The translations under genes and the position numbers were made by a program. From positions 55,173 to 119,172 of the forward strand of contig JAPOTR010000054.1 in the NCBI GenBank assembly GCA_026709085.1: a stretch of DNA of 64,000 nucleotides, read 5' to 3'. A model generated the notes under the pieces. It did not search any database. It was given only the letters and a program-made list of their open reading frames with translations, and was not told where the DNA came from. Each line of letters opens with the position of its first letter. Position 1 is the stretch's first letter. This document shows positions 18,946 to 29,660 of the stretch, piece by piece. The stretch comes from Cyanobacteria bacterium MAG CAR3_bin_5 (GTDB taxonomy: Bacteria > Cyanobacteriota > Cyanobacteriia > PCC-6307 > Cyanobiaceae).

Positions 18946-19719
18946 TCAGAGAATGCGGCTGAGGAAGAGTTGGCTGCGCTCCTCTTTCGGGTCGGTGAAG
19001 AAGGTTTGGGGGCTGGCCTCTTCCACAATTGTTCCCTCGTCCATGAACACCACCCGATCCGCCACTTCCCGGGCAAAACCCACCTCATGGGTCACCACCA
19101 CCATGGTCATGCCCTCGGACGCCAGGGCGCGGATGGTTTCCAGCACCTCCTTCACCTTCTCCGGATCCAGGGCGCTGGTGGGTTCGTCAAAGAGCATCAA
19201 CCGGGGAGAAAGGGCCAGGGCCCGGGCAATGGCCACCCGCTGCTGCTGGCCGCCGCTGAGTTGGGAGGGGTACTTGTCGGCCTGCTCACGGATGCCCACG
19301 TGCTCCAGCAGGGCCAGGGCCCTTTCCTTCACCGCCAGCCGGTCCCGCTTCTGCACGTGGATGGGGGCCAGGGTGACGTTCTCCAGAATGGAGAGATGGG
19401 GAAACAGGTTGAACTGCTGGAACACCATCCCCACATGGCGGCGAATTTTGCTCACCACCTTCTGGTTGTTGTCGGCGTCCAGGTGGTGGCCCAGCACCTC
19501 CAGGTGGCCCCCCTGAATGGTTTCCAGGCCGTTGAAGGTGCGAATGAGGGTGCTCTTGCCGGAGCCGGAGGGACCCATGATCACCACCACCTCCCCCGTC
19601 GACACGGACAGATCCACCTTGCTGAGGGCTTGAAATCCGTTGGGGAAGATCTTGTCCAGCCCCTGGCTCCGCACCGCCAACGAAGTGGTGTCGAGAAAGG
19701 ATGCAATATCGGAGGCCAT
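18946..19719 (-). CDS. aapP: Polar amino-acid ABC transporter ATPase
   Basis: A 257-residue ABC ATPase: GPSGSGKST (Walker A, about 50-58), Q-loop [13 protein letters not shown], signature [15 protein letters not shown], Walker [14 protein letters not shown], and switch histidine in VVTHE. The closest group is GlnQ/AapP/BgtA, the ATPases of type 3 amino-acid uptake. It is last of four genes on this strand: binding protein, two permeases, ATPase. The gap to the permease gene is 37 bp. Confidence 0.93.
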   Translation of the reverse strand: MASDIASFLDTTSLAVRSQGLDKIFPNGFQALSKVDLSVSTGEVVVIMGPSGSGKSTLIRTFNGLETIQGGHLEVLGHHLDADNNQKVVSKIRRHVGMVFQQFNLFPHLSILENVTLAPIHVQKRDRLAVKERALALLEHVGIREQADKYPSQLSGGQQQRVAIARALALSPRLMLFDEPTSALDPEKVKEVLETIRALASEGMTMVVVTHEVGFAREVADRVVFMDEGTIVEEASPQTFFTDPKEERSQLFLSRIL

Positions 19720-19756
19720 GGCTGGTGTGTGGGAAGGGGGAATCGGCAGGGGGCGG

Positions 19757-20800
19757 TCAATGGTGACCGGTCACGTTGAGACCGCGCTCCAGGCGGCGGG
19801 CCAGACTGGTCATCAGAATGCAGACCGCCCAATACAGCAGGGCCAGCCAGATGTACACCTCCAGGTGGCGGCCAAGATAGTCGGGATTGCCCAGGATGCT
19901 GCGGCTGATGCCCAGCAACTCGATCAAGCCCAGGTAGGCCAGCAGGCTGGTGCTTTGGAGAGACGCCACACACTGGTTGGCCAGAGACGGCAGGGCCGTG
20001 CGCAGGGCCTGGGGCAACTCCACCAGGATGATGGTTTGCAGGGGGGAGAGGCCCAGGGAACGGGCTGCTTCCAGTTGGGTTCTGGGAATGGACTGCAACC
20101 CACCCCGCACGTCTTCCGCCATATAGGCCCCCACGAAAAACCCCAGGGACAACACGGCCCGCAGCACCCGGTTAAAGGTCCAACCGTCCGGCAAAAAGAG
20201 GGGAATCATCAACTGGCCAAAGAAGAGCACTGCGATGAGGGGCATGCCCCGGGTGATTTCGATGTAGCCGGTGGTGAGCCAGCGGAGCAGGGGCAGGGAG
20301 CTGCGGCGAGCCAGGGCCAGGAGGATGCCCAGGGGCAGGGCCATGAGAACGGCGCCCAGGGTGAGCAGAAGGCTGAGTTGCAGCCCTCCCCAGAAACGAC
20401 TTTTCACCGGCTCCAGCCCCAGCCCCCCTGCCAGCAGCAGCAGGCCGATGGGCAGGACGAGGATCCAGAGCAGGGGCAACAGGCGCAGCACAGGCCGGGG
20501 CAGCATCCCGGCCGGCATCAGGGTCACCAGGAAGAGGGCCCCCAGCAGGCCCAGCCAGCTCCAGCTTCGCCCCACCTGCTCCACCGGAAACCTGCCGTGG
20601 ACGTAGAGGCGCACGTTCTCCACCACCACCGCCCAGTCCGCTTGCAGAAAGACCCAGTGGAAAAAGCTCCACAACCCGCCGCCGCACAGCACCGCCAGCA
20701 CAACGGTGATGACCGTGTCCAGGGGGGAGGCAAACAGGCCGCGACGGATCCGCAGCAGCAGTGGACGGGATCCTGGGCCGGAGCGGGGAGATTTACCCAT
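19757..20800 (-). CDS. aapM: Polar amino-acid ABC transporter permease (second)
   Basis: A 347-residue inner-membrane protein with several hydrophobic spans and the permease EAA-type loop, seen as [43 protein letters not shown] is typical of the HisM/AapM group. The N-terminal extension before the transport domain (about 140 residues, three spans) marks the AapM/NatH branch. It overlaps the previous permease gene by 8 bp. Together with its partner it forms the membrane channel. Confidence 0.9.
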   Translation of the reverse strand: MGKSPRSGPGSRPLLLRIRRGLFASPLDTVITVVLAVLCGGGLWSFFHWVFLQADWAVVVENVRLYVHGRFPVEQVGRSWSWLGLLGALFLVTLMPAGMLPRPVLRLLPLLWILVLPIGLLLLAGGLGLEPVKSRFWGGLQLSLLLTLGAVLMALPLGILLALARRSSLPLLRWLTTGYIEITRGMPLIAVLFFGQLMIPLFLPDGWTFNRVLRAVLSLGFFVGAYMAEDVRGGLQSIPRTQLEAARSLGLSPLQTIILVELPQALRTALPSLANQCVASLQSTSLLAYLGLIELLGISRSILGNPDYLGRHLEVYIWLALLYWAVCILMTSLARRLERGLNVTGHH

Positions 20801-21701
20801 GGCGCAGCACCAGGCGATTGAGAACGTTCATCACCCCGCTGATCAGCAGGTCCACCGCCAGAAAGACCAGCACCAGCAAGGCAAAGGCTTCAATGGAGCG
20901 CCCCGTCTGGTTGAAGGTGGTGTTGACGATGGAAAAAAGATCCGAGTAGCCCACGGCGATGGCCAGGGTGCTGTTTTTGGCCAGGTTGATGTATTGGCTG
21001 TTGAGGCCGGGCAGGATGGCCCGCAACGCCTGGGGCAGGATGATCAGCCACAGGGTGCGCCCTTCCCCGAAACCCAGGGAACGGGCCGCTTCCCACTGGC
21101 CACGGGGTACGGAGTTGATGCCGCCCCGCACCACCTCGGAGATGTAGGCGCCGGTGTACACCGTGAGGCCGATGAGCAGGGCCACGAACTCCACGGAAAC
21201 GGGCAGGCGCAGGAAATCCGCCACGGCGTTCACCCCGTTGCGGGCCGCTGGCGCCCCGAGAAACACCACGAAGTACCAGAACAGCAGGTGGAGCAGGGGG
21301 GGGACGTTGCGGGCAACAGCCACGTAGAGGCCGGCCAGTTGCCGCAGGAGCCAGTTGCTGCTGAAATTGGCGGCCCCGCCAATCACCCCCAGGACGGTGG
21401 CCAGCACCAAGCCCGCCGCCACCACTTGCAGACTGTTGACAAGCCCCACCAGAAAGGCCCAGGCGTAGCTGTCCTCGGTTCTGTAGGGCAGCAGACCTCT
21501 GGGCAGGGGGAACCGGGCCGGCTCGCCAAGCCAGTCAAAGCTTAATTCCAGGCCACGGCGCGCCAGGTTGACTTGCAGGTTGGTCAGCAGCAGGGCAACG
21601 AACCCCAGCACCAGGAGACCGATGGCCGCCTGGAGCAGAATCAGCAGAAGCCGCTTACGCCGCCCCGGCGGCCCACCGGAAGCAAGGGGTTCGGGGCTCA
21701 A
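20793..21701 (-). CDS. aapQ: Polar amino-acid ABC transporter permease (first)
   Basis: A 302-residue inner-membrane protein. QWEAARSLGFGEGRTLWLIILPQALRAILP is the EAA loop, and VARNVPPLLHLLFWYFVV is typical of the AapQ/NatG branch. It opens with a basic stretch (RRKRLLL) and a transmembrane helix. The ATG overlaps the stop of the binding-protein gene by 4 bp (21698-21701), and the end overlaps the next permease, so the operon is tightly coupled. Confidence 0.9.
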   Translation of the reverse strand: MSPEPLASGGPPGRRKRLLLILLQAAIGLLVLGFVALLLTNLQVNLARRGLELSFDWLGEPARFPLPRGLLPYRTEDSYAWAFLVGLVNSLQVVAAGLVLATVLGVIGGAANFSSNWLLRQLAGLYVAVARNVPPLLHLLFWYFVVFLGAPAARNGVNAVADFLRLPVSVEFVALLIGLTVYTGAYISEVVRGGINSVPRGQWEAARSLGFGEGRTLWLIILPQALRAILPGLNSQYINLAKNSTLAIAVGYSDLFSIVNTTFNQTGRSIEAFALLVLVFLAVDLLISGVMNVLNRLVLRHG

Positions 21702-22762
21702 TTAAAGGGGGGTGCGTAGTGAAGGCCGCCCTCTGTGTAGCTGGCGTTCAGGCCGCGGGGAATGAAGGTGGGCGTGTCGGGACCCAGATGGCGATCATAG
21801 ATCTCCCCGTAGTTGCCCACGGCGGCCACAGCCTGCACCACGAAGTCGTTGGCGAGGCCCAGCTTGCCGCCCAGGTCTCCTTCAAGGCCCAGGAAGCGGC
21901 GCAGGGCTGCATTCTCCTGGTCCTCACCGTCGGTGGCGGCGGCCACCCGGGCGTCAATGTTGCCCTGGGTAATACCCAGTTCTTCTGCGGCCATCAGGCC
22001 GTAGACCACCCAGCGCACCGCATCGCTCCACCGGGCGTCCCCGTCCACCGTGGCGGGAGCCAGTGGTTCCTTGCTCAACACCTCGTCCAGGATTACGTGA
22101 TCGTCGGGCGCCTCGAATCCGGAGCGGGCGCTGTTAAGGGAGGACCGATCAGCGGTCATGGCAGCGCAAACTCCTCCCGACTTGTAGGCCTCGTTGCGGT
22201 CCGGGTCCTCATCGAAATTGCGGATGTCAAAGGGGATCCCCCGGGCCTGCATCACGTCGTTGAGGTTGCGCTCCGTGGTGGTGCCCGTCTTTGCGCAGAA
22301 GGTTGCATCGGCCAGACCCTCCAGGGTGGTGACGCCGCTGTCCTTACGCACCATGACCCCCTGGCCGTCATAGAACACCACGGGGGCGAAGGCGAGGCCG
22401 TTCCCGCCGCCGGAATCACGGCTGAGGGTCTGGGTGGTGTTGCGGGAGAGCAGGTCGATCTCCCCACTGCTGAGGGCCGTGAAGCGCTGGGCCGCCGTGA
22501 GCGGGGTGTAGGCAACGCTGTCGGCATCTCCCAGGGCGGCGGCCGCTACGGCGCGGCAGACATCAACATCCAGACCCGTGTAGTCGCCTTCAGGGGTGAG
22601 AGAACTGAAACCGGGCAGGCCGCCGCTGATGCCGCACTTCAATTCTCCTCTGGATTTCACCTGCTCCAGGAGGCTTATCTGCTCTTCGGGAGCCGTCGCA
22701 CAACTCGCGAGAGCCAGGAGAAGGGGCGCAACGGCGAATCTCTTGAAGGACTTGGCCAGCAT
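21698..22762 (-). CDS. aapJ: Amino-acid-binding lipoprotein of the ABC transporter
   Basis: A 354-residue family 3 solute-binding protein. LLLALASC is a lipobox, so the mature protein is probably lipid-anchored at the outer face of the inner membrane. The pattern VKSRGELKCGISGGLPGFS, then GLDVDVCRAVAAA, then DLLSRNTTQTLSRD is that of AapJ/NatF general amino-acid-binding proteins. First gene of the transporter operon. Neutral and polar amino acids are the usual ligands of the family; the precise specificity is not visible. Confidence 0.9.
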   Translation of the reverse strand: MLAKSFKRFAVAPLLLALASCATAPEEQISLLEQVKSRGELKCGISGGLPGFSSLTPEGDYTGLDVDVCRAVAAAALGDADSVAYTPLTAAQRFTALSSGEIDLLSRNTTQTLSRDSGGGNGLAFAPVVFYDGQGVMVRKDSGVTTLEGLADATFCAKTGTTTERNLNDVMQARGIPFDIRNFDEDPDRNEAYKSGGVCAAMTADRSSLNSARSGFEAPDDHVILDEVLSKEPLAPATVDGDARWSDAVRWVVYGLMAAEELGITQGNIDARVAAATDGEDQENAALRRFLGLEGDLGGKLGLANDFVVQAVAAVGNYGEIYDRHLGPDTPTFIPRGLNASYTEGGLHYAPPFN

Positions 22763-22908
22763 GGATGATTGGGGGGGAGGAAACAGTCAATGGCTATTCT
22801 ACTTGAATCCGCCCCACTGAAATATGAACAGAAACATTCATCCCACGGGACCATGGGAGCACGTATGAATACGGACTTCATGGATTGAGACTTCCATGAA
22901 TTGAGAAA

Positions 22909-22982
<74 letters not shown>

Positions 22983-23139
22983 ACGGGATGAATCCGGGCT
23001 GACACTGAACCATAGGGCAGAAACGGGACAAAAAGCCGCCTGCCCGGATCAGCCGGACGTGAAAATCCTACACCATGGACGCCCTGTGTGGGACCCCCGA
23101 TCCCCCGGGATCGCCATTCCTGGTCCCCGGGAGTGTTGT

Positions 23140-24126
23140 CTAGCCCGTCCCGTTAAAGCGCAGTTCGCCGGACACCTGGAGACGCAGATGGGGGGAAAGG
23201 TGCTGGAAACGGAGTTGCAGGTCGGCCATGGCCTCGGGGGTGAGCCAGCCCAGTTGGTCCAGCAGATGCAGGGCCACCGCATACTTGGCCCGTCTGGCTC
23301 CGTCCTCCACCTTGATGGCCATACCGATGCCCTCGTTCACCCGGCCCAGGCACTGGATGCCCTCCGCCCCCCCCTTGCTCACCAGGGCTCCCAACCCGAG
23401 ACGCATCACTTCCGTATCAAAGCAGCCGTCCCCCGCCACCAGTTCGGGATGGGCCTGCATGGCCCGGCAGAGCCGTTCCAGTTCCGGGGCGCCGGAACTG
23501 CTGAGCACGGCAAACACCCGCGCCAACTGGGCCAGTTGCAGTTGCACCGTCGGGACGCCGCAGTCGTCCGTGGCCAGGAGAAACTCCGCCGCGGGCTGAT
23601 GCAGCAACTCCGCCAGGCGTTGCAGGACTTCCCGCTGCAGGGGATGGTCCGGGTCCATGTAGGTGGCCAGGGGCCAATCCATCCGCTTGCAGATGGCCAG
23701 AAATGCCGCGTGTTTGCCCGAGCAGTTGTGCTGCAGGGGGCTGGCGGCGCCGGGCGGTGCAGGACATTGCAGCAGATCGGCGCGCAGCCCCGCATTCCAG
23801 AGGATGTGGAACGCAGCGCGGGCATGGGTCACGGTCCCGCGGTGGGAGGCGCAGGCAATGGCCAGTTGCCTCTCCTGAAGCTGGTTCTGCTCTGCTGCGC
23901 CGGTGAGAATCAACAAGCTGGCCTGGAGGGGCTTGAGGGCCGAGCGGCCGAAGCTGGCCCGGAAGGGATCCCCGGCCCCCATGAGCAACCGCCCTTGCTG
24001 GTCCGTAACCGCGGCATGGACCCGATGCACGGATTCCACGATCCCGTTGCGGCACAAGAACACTTCCAGGGGAGAGGCGGGGGCGCCTCGGCGGGCCACG
24101 GTGAAAGAGGAAGACGGTTGACTCAT
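23140..24126 (-). CDS. Asparaginase (Asparaginase_II family)
   Basis: A 328-residue protein from ATG 24126. GRSALKPLQA, CASHRGT, HNCSGKHAAFLAIC and DDCGVPTVQL are the conserved blocks of the plant/Rhizobium-type Asparaginase_II family. It hydrolyses L-asparagine to aspartate and ammonia. Cytoplasmic; no signal peptide. It is the last of four genes on this strand, 25 bp after the Ycf36-like gene. The longer frame to 24180 adds a poorly conserved leader. Confidence 0.9.
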   Translation of the reverse strand: MSQPSSSFTVARRGAPASPLEVFLCRNGIVESVHRVHAAVTDQQGRLLMGAGDPFRASFGRSALKPLQASLLILTGAAEQNQLQERQLAIACASHRGTVTHARAAFHILWNAGLRADLLQCPAPPGAASPLQHNCSGKHAAFLAICKRMDWPLATYMDPDHPLQREVLQRLAELLHQPAAEFLLATDDCGVPTVQLQLAQLARVFAVLSSSGAPELERLCRAMQAHPELVAGDGCFDTEVMRLGLGALVSKGGAEGIQCLGRVNEGIGMAIKVEDGARRAKYAVALHLLDQLGWLTPEAMADLQLRFQHLSPHLRLQVSGELRFNGTG

Positions 24127-24151
24127 GGGGGGCGGAGACCGGATGGCGGCC

Positions 24152-24640
24152 TTAAACGAGGCGACACAACGCCGCGCCAAACAGCAGCGCCACGGTGGCC
24201 ACGGTCATCAGTTGCTGCAACCCCAGCAGGAGGGGGCGCACCTGATGCTGGGCCACCAGCCGGTCCTTCTGGCGCCACTCCAGTGGTTTTTCCCAGATCT
24301 GCCCGTCGTACCAGCCGGACTCCTCGTACTCGATGGACTCCGCCAGCAGACGGCGCAAGACAAACGTCCAACCCAGCCACTGGCGCACCAGCAGCAGCAG
24401 CGGCAGCGCCAGCGCCCCCACCAGCCCGGCGGCCAACAGGCGGGGGGGATCCTGCTGCAGGGGAACGCTGCCGCCGGCAATGACGGTGGTGAGGGGGGTC
24501 AACAGCAGCCAGCAGAGGGCAAAGGGCTTGAGACAGGTGAGAACATCGGGATCAGCCCAACGGAAAAACCAGGACCGGCGCAGTTCTTCATACTGCTGCA
24601 GGGGCCGCTGCTCCATGGGAACCGGGCAGGTGCTGTCCAT
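24152..24640 (-). CDS. Ycf36/CGLD27-like membrane protein (DUF1230)
   Basis: A 162-residue protein with CPVPMEQRPLQQYEELRRSWFF at its start, the conserved opening of the Ycf36/CGLD27 family of cyanobacteria and plastids, then two hydrophobic stretches (ALCWLLLTPLTTVIAG and LLAAGLVGALALPLLLLV) and a C-terminal membrane segment. ESGWYDGQIWEKPLEW is a second family block. CGLD27 is linked to iron and photosynthesis in algae; the biochemical role is not known. It lies between rsfS (29 bp gap) and the asparaginase gene. Confidence 0.88.
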   Translation of the reverse strand: MDSTCPVPMEQRPLQQYEELRRSWFFRWADPDVLTCLKPFALCWLLLTPLTTVIAGGSVPLQQDPPRLLAAGLVGALALPLLLLVRQWLGWTFVLRRLLAESIEYEESGWYDGQIWEKPLEWRQKDRLVAQHQVRPLLLGLQQLMTVATVALLFGAALCRLV

Positions 24641-24669
24641 CAGAGCCACAACAACACAAAACACAACAT

Positions 24670-25092
24670 TCAGGGGGTCTCCGCCGTGGGCTGATAGGGG
24701 TGCAGGTCTCCATGGCTCCAGAAGCCTTCCAGGTCGTAAAAGCGACGTTCCTGGGTCCCCATCACGTGGACGATCAGTTCGCCGTAATCCAGGAGCACCC
24801 AGCGCCCCTCCGAGATTCCCTCCAGCCGCAGGGGCCGGCGCCGGGCCTGCTCGTTCAGCTTCTCTTCTACGGAACGGGCAATGGCCCGCACCTGCACAGG
24901 CGAGCCGCCGGAGCAGATGACAAACCAGTCGGTGAGGTAGGCCACTTTATCCACGCGGATCAACACGATCTCCCCGGCCTTCCGGTCATCGCAAGCCTCG
25001 GCCGCCAGTTGGGCCAGGGCGGCGGAATCCGGGGGTTCTTGCCGGGGTTGCCTGGGGGATGCAGCCAAGGCGTCAGCGCTCACCTCAGCCAT
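24670..25092 (-). CDS. rsfS: Ribosome silencing factor RsfS
   Basis: A 140-residue protein. ACDDRKAGEIVLIRVDKVAYLTDWFVICSG and WVLLDYGELIVHVMGTQERRFYDLEGFW are the two conserved blocks of RsfS/Iojap, which binds ribosomal protein uL14 and blocks subunit joining when nutrients are short. The start overlaps the DUF3318 gene by 8 bp. The first ~25 residues are a variable proline-rich tail. Confidence 0.95.
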   Translation of the reverse strand: MAEVSADALAASPRQPRQEPPDSAALAQLAAEACDDRKAGEIVLIRVDKVAYLTDWFVICSGGSPVQVRAIARSVEEKLNEQARRRPLRLEGISEGRWVLLDYGELIVHVMGTQERRFYDLEGFWSHGDLHPYQPTAETP

Positions 25093-25720
25093 AGACGTTC
25101 TCGCTGCTCATGGCTTCCGGGCTCCCCTCGGACCGCCCCATCTCCGCCTGAGCCTTGGCGGCGCTCCGCCGCAAGGCATCCAGGCGATTTTCATAGAAGC
25201 TGCGTTTCCGCTTCTTGCGGGTCTGGGCCACCAGCATTTTCAGGGCGCTTCCCAGACTGCGATAGGCGTTGGGGAGGGAATAGCCGAAGCGGGTGGCCAG
25301 GGATACGGCCCGCTCATCAGCCGCAACGGCTTCCTGCAGGTGCTTCTCGGGGTTGTTTTTCAGATAGAGGCGGTAGCCGGCAAAGCCGGAGAGGCCCAGG
25401 GCCAACAACAGCAGCAGACCGTCCTGCACCCAGAGTTCGCCAATGGCGCCGCCAAGGCCAATGGCCAGGGCGGCCATTTCCCACCCGTCCCGGGGAATGG
25501 CGTCGTTCTGAATACGGCCCACCTCATGCCAGAAGAGCAGGTTGCGCTGATCCAGCGCCAAGGCTTCCCACGCCTCCAGGTCCACCTGAATTTCCACCTC
25601 GTCGCGGCCAATTTCCTCAATGGTGATCAGCGGCGGCTCGGCGGCGGCAGCGGCCTCCACAAACACCCAGCTCTGCATTTCCGGTGGCAGAAGACCTTTG
25701 AGGCGCTGAAGTTCAGTCAT
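25085..25720 (-). CDS. DUF3318 cyanobacterial protein
   Basis: A 211-residue protein conserved next to rsfS in picocyanobacteria. An N-terminal metal-protease-like segment ([13 protein letters not shown]) is followed by two hydrophobic stretches ([35 protein letters not shown]) and a basic C-terminal tail (RKKRKRSF). DUF3318 has no assigned function. It is first of four co-directional genes and divergent from carB, 140 bp away. Confidence 0.88.
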   Translation of the reverse strand: MTELQRLKGLLPPEMQSWVFVEAAAAAEPPLITIEEIGRDEVEIQVDLEAWEALALDQRNLLFWHEVGRIQNDAIPRDGWEMAALAIGLGGAIGELWVQDGLLLLLALGLSGFAGYRLYLKNNPEKHLQEAVAADERAVSLATRFGYSLPNAYRSLGSALKMLVAQTRKKRKRSFYENRLDALRRSAAKAQAEMGRSEGSPEAMSSENVYG

Positions 25721-25860
25721 ACGGTTCCGAGCGGGGAAGCGGGGTGGAAGGCTTGCCGCAGTGGCGTCGGCCCAGCCTAGCCGGCCAACCCGGATTCGAC
25801 AGGCGCGTCGTTCCCGAGCCGGAGGGCGCCATGCTGGTCCGGTTGCCCTTGCACCCCCGG

Positions 25861-28800
25861 ATGCCCCGACGCAGCGATCTACAGCGCATTCTCCTTCTGG
25901 GTTCCGGGCCGATTGTCATCGGTCAGGCCTGCGAGTTCGACTACTCGGGAACCCAAGCCTGTAAAGCCTTACGGGACGAGGGTTTTCAGGTGGTGCTGGT
26001 GAACTCCAATCCGGCCACCATCATGACCGACCCGGAGATGGCGGACCGCACCTACATCGAGCCCCTCACCCCCGACGTGGTGGCCCAGGTGATTGCGGCG
26101 GAGCGACCCGACGCCCTGCTGCCTACCATGGGGGGGCAGACAGCCCTCAATCTGGCCATCAGCCTGGCGGAACGGGGTGTTCTGGAGCGCTACGGCGTGG
26201 AGTTGATCGGCGCCAGCCCGGAGGCCATCCGCAAGGCGGAAGACCGGCAGTTGTTCAAGGAGGCCATGGGGCGCATCGGGGTGGAGGTGTGCCCCTCCGG
26301 CATTGCCGCCAACCTGCTGGAGGCGGAGGCCGTGGCCCGGCGGATCGGCAGCTATCCCCTCATCATCCGCCCCGCCTTTACCCTGGGGGGCAGTGGCGGC
26401 GGCATCGCCTACAACACCGAGGACCTGCTCACCATTGCCCGCAGCGGCCTGGAGGCCAGCCCTGTGCGCCAGATCCTGATTGAACAATCCCTGCTGGGGT
26501 GGAAGGAATACGAACTGGAGGTGATGCGGGATCAGGCGGATAACGCCGTGGTGGTGTGCAGCATCGAGAATCTGGATCCCATGGGGGTACACACCGGCGA
26601 CTCCATCACCGTGGCCCCCGCCCAGACCCTCACGGATCGGGAGTACCAGCGGCTGCGGGACCAGGCCTTGGCCATCATGCGGGAGGTGGGGGTGGAAACC
26701 GGCGGCAGCAACGTGCAGTTCGCCGTCAATCCTGCCGACGGCGCCCTGGTGGTCATTGAAATGAACCCCCGGGTGAGCCGCAGTTCGGCCCTGGCCAGCA
26801 AGGCCACAGGCTTCCCCATCGCCAAGATGGCCGCCCGCCTGGCAGTGGGTTACACCCTGCCGGAAATCCTCAACGACATCACCGGCAAGACGCCGGCCTG
26901 CTTCGAGCCCAGCATCGATTACGTGGTCACCAAGGCGCCGCGCTTCGCCTTTGAAAAGTTTCCCGGCGCCCAGCCGGTGCTCACCACCTCCATGCGGTCC
27001 GTGGGCGAGGTGATGGCCATGGGCCGCTGTTTTGAGGAGTCCCTGCAAAAGGCGTTGCGGGGGTTGGAGATTGGCCGGGCCGGCTGGGGGTGCGATGGAT
27101 CCGCCCAGCCCCCCATGGACCCGGAGGCCATGGCCGTTCAACTGCGCACCCCCACCCCGGAGCGGATCTTTCAACTGCGCCAGGCCATGGAGCAGGGTTT
27201 TGATCAGGAGCGCCTGCGGGAGTTGACCGGCATTGATCCCTGGTTCCTGGCCAAGCTGGCCCGGCTGCTGGACCTGGAGCGTCAGCACCTGCAGGGTCGC
27301 ACGCTTCAGGAATTGGACGGCGCCGCCCTGCTGAGCCTCAAGCAAGCCGGCTACAGCGACCGCCAGATTGCCTGGGCCACCGGATCCGAAGAACTGACGG
27401 TGCGCCGCTGGCGGCAAAAGCTGGGGGTGGACGTGGTGTTCAAAACCGTGGACACCTGTGCGGCGGAGTTTGCTTCCACCACCCCCTACCACTACAGCAC
27501 CTACGAAGCCGCCGGCGCCTGGTTGCGGGAGGACGGCCATCTGGAGCGCCAGCCGCCGGCCACGGAGGTGCGGCAGGACACCGGGCGGAAGGTATTGATC
27601 CTGGGGGGCGGTCCCAACCGCATCGGCCAGGGCATTGAATTCGACTATTGCTGCTGCCATGCCTCCTTCTCCCTGCGGGAGCAGGGCTGGGTCACGGTGA
27701 TGCACAACAGCAACCCGGAGACCGTCTCCACGGATTACGACACCAGTGACCGGCTCTACTTCGAGCCGCTGACCCTGGAGGATCTGCTCAACGTGATCGA
27801 GGCGGAGCGACCCGCCGGGGTCATCGTGCAATTTGGCGGCCAGACCCCCTTGAAACTGGCCATGCCGCTCCTGCGGTGGCTGGAGAGCCCGGAGGGACGC
27901 CGCACCGGCGCCGTCATCTGGGGCACGTCACCGGAATCCATTGACGCCGCCGAGGACCGGGAGGGATTCGAGCGGCTTCTGCGCCAACTGGCCATCCGCC
28001 AGCCGGCCAACGGCCTGGCCCGCAGCGAGGGGGAAGCCCTGGCGGTGGCGGAGCGGATCGGCTATCCGGTGGTGGTGCGGCCCAGTTACGTGCTGGGGGG
28101 GCGGGCCATGGAACTGGTGCATAACCGCTCCGAACTGAGCCACTACGTCAAACACGCCGTGCAGGTGGAGCCGGGTCGCCCCGTGCTGATTGACCAATAC
28201 CTGGACAACGCCATTGAAGTGGACGTGGATGCCCTGGCGGACGGCCGGGGCCGTAGCGTGATCACCGGCATCCTGGAACACATTGAGCCCGCCGGGATCC
28301 ATTCGGGGGATTCCGCCTGCTGCCTGCCCAGCATCAACCTCAGCGCAGCCGCCCTGCGCACCATCCGCCAGTGGACCCACAGCCTGGCCCGGGCCCTGCG
28401 GGTGGTGGGGCTGACGAACGTGCAATTTGCCGTTCAGGGTGAGCAGGTGTTCATTCTGGAGGCCAATCCCCGGGCGTCCCGCACCGTTCCCTTTGTGGCC
28501 AAGGCCTGCGGCCGTCCCCTGGCCAAGCTGGCCGCCCGACTCATGGCGGGGGAGACCCTGGAGCAGGTGGGTCTGACGGAGGAACCCGCCATTCCCATGC
28601 AGGCCATCAAGGAGGCGGTGCTGCCCTTCCGGCGCTTCCCCGGCAGCGATAGCATCCTCGGACCGGAGATGCGCTCCACCGGAGAGGCCATGGGCAGCGC
28701 CCCCGACTTTGCCATGGCTTACGCCAAGGCGGAATTGGGGGCCGGGGAGGATCTACCCCGTCAAGGCACGGTGTTCCTTTCCACCCACGACCGGGACAAG

Positions 28801-29163
28801 CCGGGCTTGGCGCCCATTGCCCGGCGGCTGGCGGAGCTGGGCCTGGACCTGGTGGCCACCCGGGGCACCGCCGCCCACCTGCGCCAGGCCGGCCTTGCCG
28901 TAACCACGGTCTTGAAAGTGCATGAGGGACGGCCCAATATCGAGGACCAGATTCGATCCGGCGCCATCCAGCTCATCATCAATACACCCATCGGCCGCCA
29001 AGCTGCCCATGATGATCGCTATCTACGCCGCGCCGCCATTGATTACGCCGTGCCCGCCGTCACCACCCTGGCGGCCGCCCAGGCGGTGAGCGAAGCCATT
29101 GCCGCCCTGCAACAGGGGGAGTTGACCATTGCCGCCTTACAGGATATTCATGGCCGGAAGTGA
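25861..29163 (+). CDS. carB: Carbamoyl-phosphate synthase large subunit CarB
   Basis: Makes carbamoyl phosphate from bicarbonate, ammonia (delivered from glutamine by CarA) and two ATP, for arginine and pyrimidines. The 1100-residue product (ATG 25861, [22 protein letters not shown]) has two homologous ATP-grasp halves. The first has [16 protein letters not shown] and [20 protein letters not shown]. The second has [20 protein letters not shown] and [18 protein letters not shown]. The C-terminal domain ([25 protein letters not shown]) is the allosteric MGS fold. Longer upstream starts exist but are not conserved in type. carA is not nearby, which is usual in cyanobacteria. Confidence 0.97.
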   Translation: MPRRSDLQRILLLGSGPIVIGQACEFDYSGTQACKALRDEGFQVVLVNSNPATIMTDPEMADRTYIEPLTPDVVAQVIAAERPDALLPTMGGQTALNLAISLAERGVLERYGVELIGASPEAIRKAEDRQLFKEAMGRIGVEVCPSGIAANLLEAEAVARRIGSYPLIIRPAFTLGGSGGGIAYNTEDLLTIARSGLEASPVRQILIEQSLLGWKEYELEVMRDQADNAVVVCSIENLDPMGVHTGDSITVAPAQTLTDREYQRLRDQALAIMREVGVETGGSNVQFAVNPADGALVVIEMNPRVSRSSALASKATGFPIAKMAARLAVGYTLPEILNDITGKTPACFEPSIDYVVTKAPRFAFEKFPGAQPVLTTSMRSVGEVMAMGRCFEESLQKALRGLEIGRAGWGCDGSAQPPMDPEAMAVQLRTPTPERIFQLRQAMEQGFDQERLRELTGIDPWFLAKLARLLDLERQHLQGRTLQELDGAALLSLKQAGYSDRQIAWATGSEELTVRRWRQKLGVDVVFKTVDTCAAEFASTTPYHYSTYEAAGAWLREDGHLERQPPATEVRQDTGRKVLILGGGPNRIGQGIEFDYCCCHASFSLREQGWVTVMHNSNPETVSTDYDTSDRLYFEPLTLEDLLNVIEAERPAGVIVQFGGQTPLKLAMPLLRWLESPEGRRTGAVIWGTSPESIDAAEDREGFERLLRQLAIRQPANGLARSEGEALAVAERIGYPVVVRPSYVLGGRAMELVHNRSELSHYVKHAVQVEPGRPVLIDQYLDNAIEVDVDALADGRGRSVITGILEHIEPAGIHSGDSACCLPSINLSAAALRTIRQWTHSLARALRVVGLTNVQFAVQGEQVFILEANPRASRTVPFVAKACGRPLAKLAARLMAGETLEQVGLTEEPAIPMQAIKEAVLPFRRFPGSDSILGPEMRSTGEAMGSAPDFAMAYAKAELGAGEDLPRQGTVFLSTHDRDKPGLAPIARRLAELGLDLVATRGTAAHLRQAGLAVTTVLKVHEGRPNIEDQIRSGAIQLIINTPIGRQAAHDDRYLRRAAIDYAVPAVTTLAAAQAVSEAIAALQQGELTIAALQDIHGRK

Positions 29164-29204
29164 GCGGATTGGCTGCCCCGTGATGGAAGACCCATGTATT
29201 GCTT

Positions 29205-29660
29205 TCAGAGCATACATAGAGCGATCACCAGAAAAGAAAAGAATAACCCAAAGAAAACACTTGGCAAAAATGTTTCCACGACCGTCAACTTCCAGTAACG
29301 GTTACGATTCCTACCCCGCTCCAGCAATTCCCATTCACGTCTGAAGAATGGATAGGCCAGTTTTTATTCAAGTTCATCAAGAGCGGCAAATTTTCCTGTA
29401 TTGAGTTGTCGGTAGGATCGAATTACGATATACCAGGATCCGGATACGGCCATGCCGATAATCCCGGAAAACAGCAAAAGCGTGGCCGTGGTTACTTCTC
29501 CTGAGCCAAACCGCAACAGGGCGGCAAGGAACACAAGAAAACCCGACAACAAGCTGACGTGCAGGCGGTTGGCCCCTTCACGCCTTTGGCTCACCCGGTC
29601 GGCCAGCTCGGCGTGAAGCTTGTAAATCTCCAAAAGCTGGTCTTTGCTTGAATCTGTCAC
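29205..29660 (-). CDS. RipA-like membrane protein, interrupted by an in-frame TAA
   Basis: Starting at GTG 29660 (GTGA overlap with the TIR stop), 98 codons encode a helix with ELADRVSQRREGANRLHVSLLSG and two spans (about 34-50 and 58-80), ending KFAALDELE before TAA at 29364-29366. The same frame continues for 52 codons: KLAYPFFRREWELLERGRN, then YWKLTVVETFLPSVFF and a third span, ending TGA 29205-29207. DELE followed by xxYxxEWELLGRG is how RipA-family octameric membrane proteins continue, so the family length (~150) is reached only by ignoring the stop. It is a nonsense mutation, a sequencing error or a readthrough site. As a partner of a TIR gene it is a likely membrane effector (inference). 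Confidence 0.7.

Noticed and set aside
19640..20821. 393-codon plus-strand frame across the ABC permease genes
   Set aside because: Gln/His-rich low-complexity product antisense to well-supported permease and ATPase genes.
23059..24483. 474-codon plus-strand frame opposite asparaginase
   Set aside because: Shadow frame; the minus strand holds conserved asparaginase blocks.
25969..27831. 620-codon open frame antisense to carB
   Set aside because: Composition is that of a shadow frame; the plus-strand carB motifs are complete.
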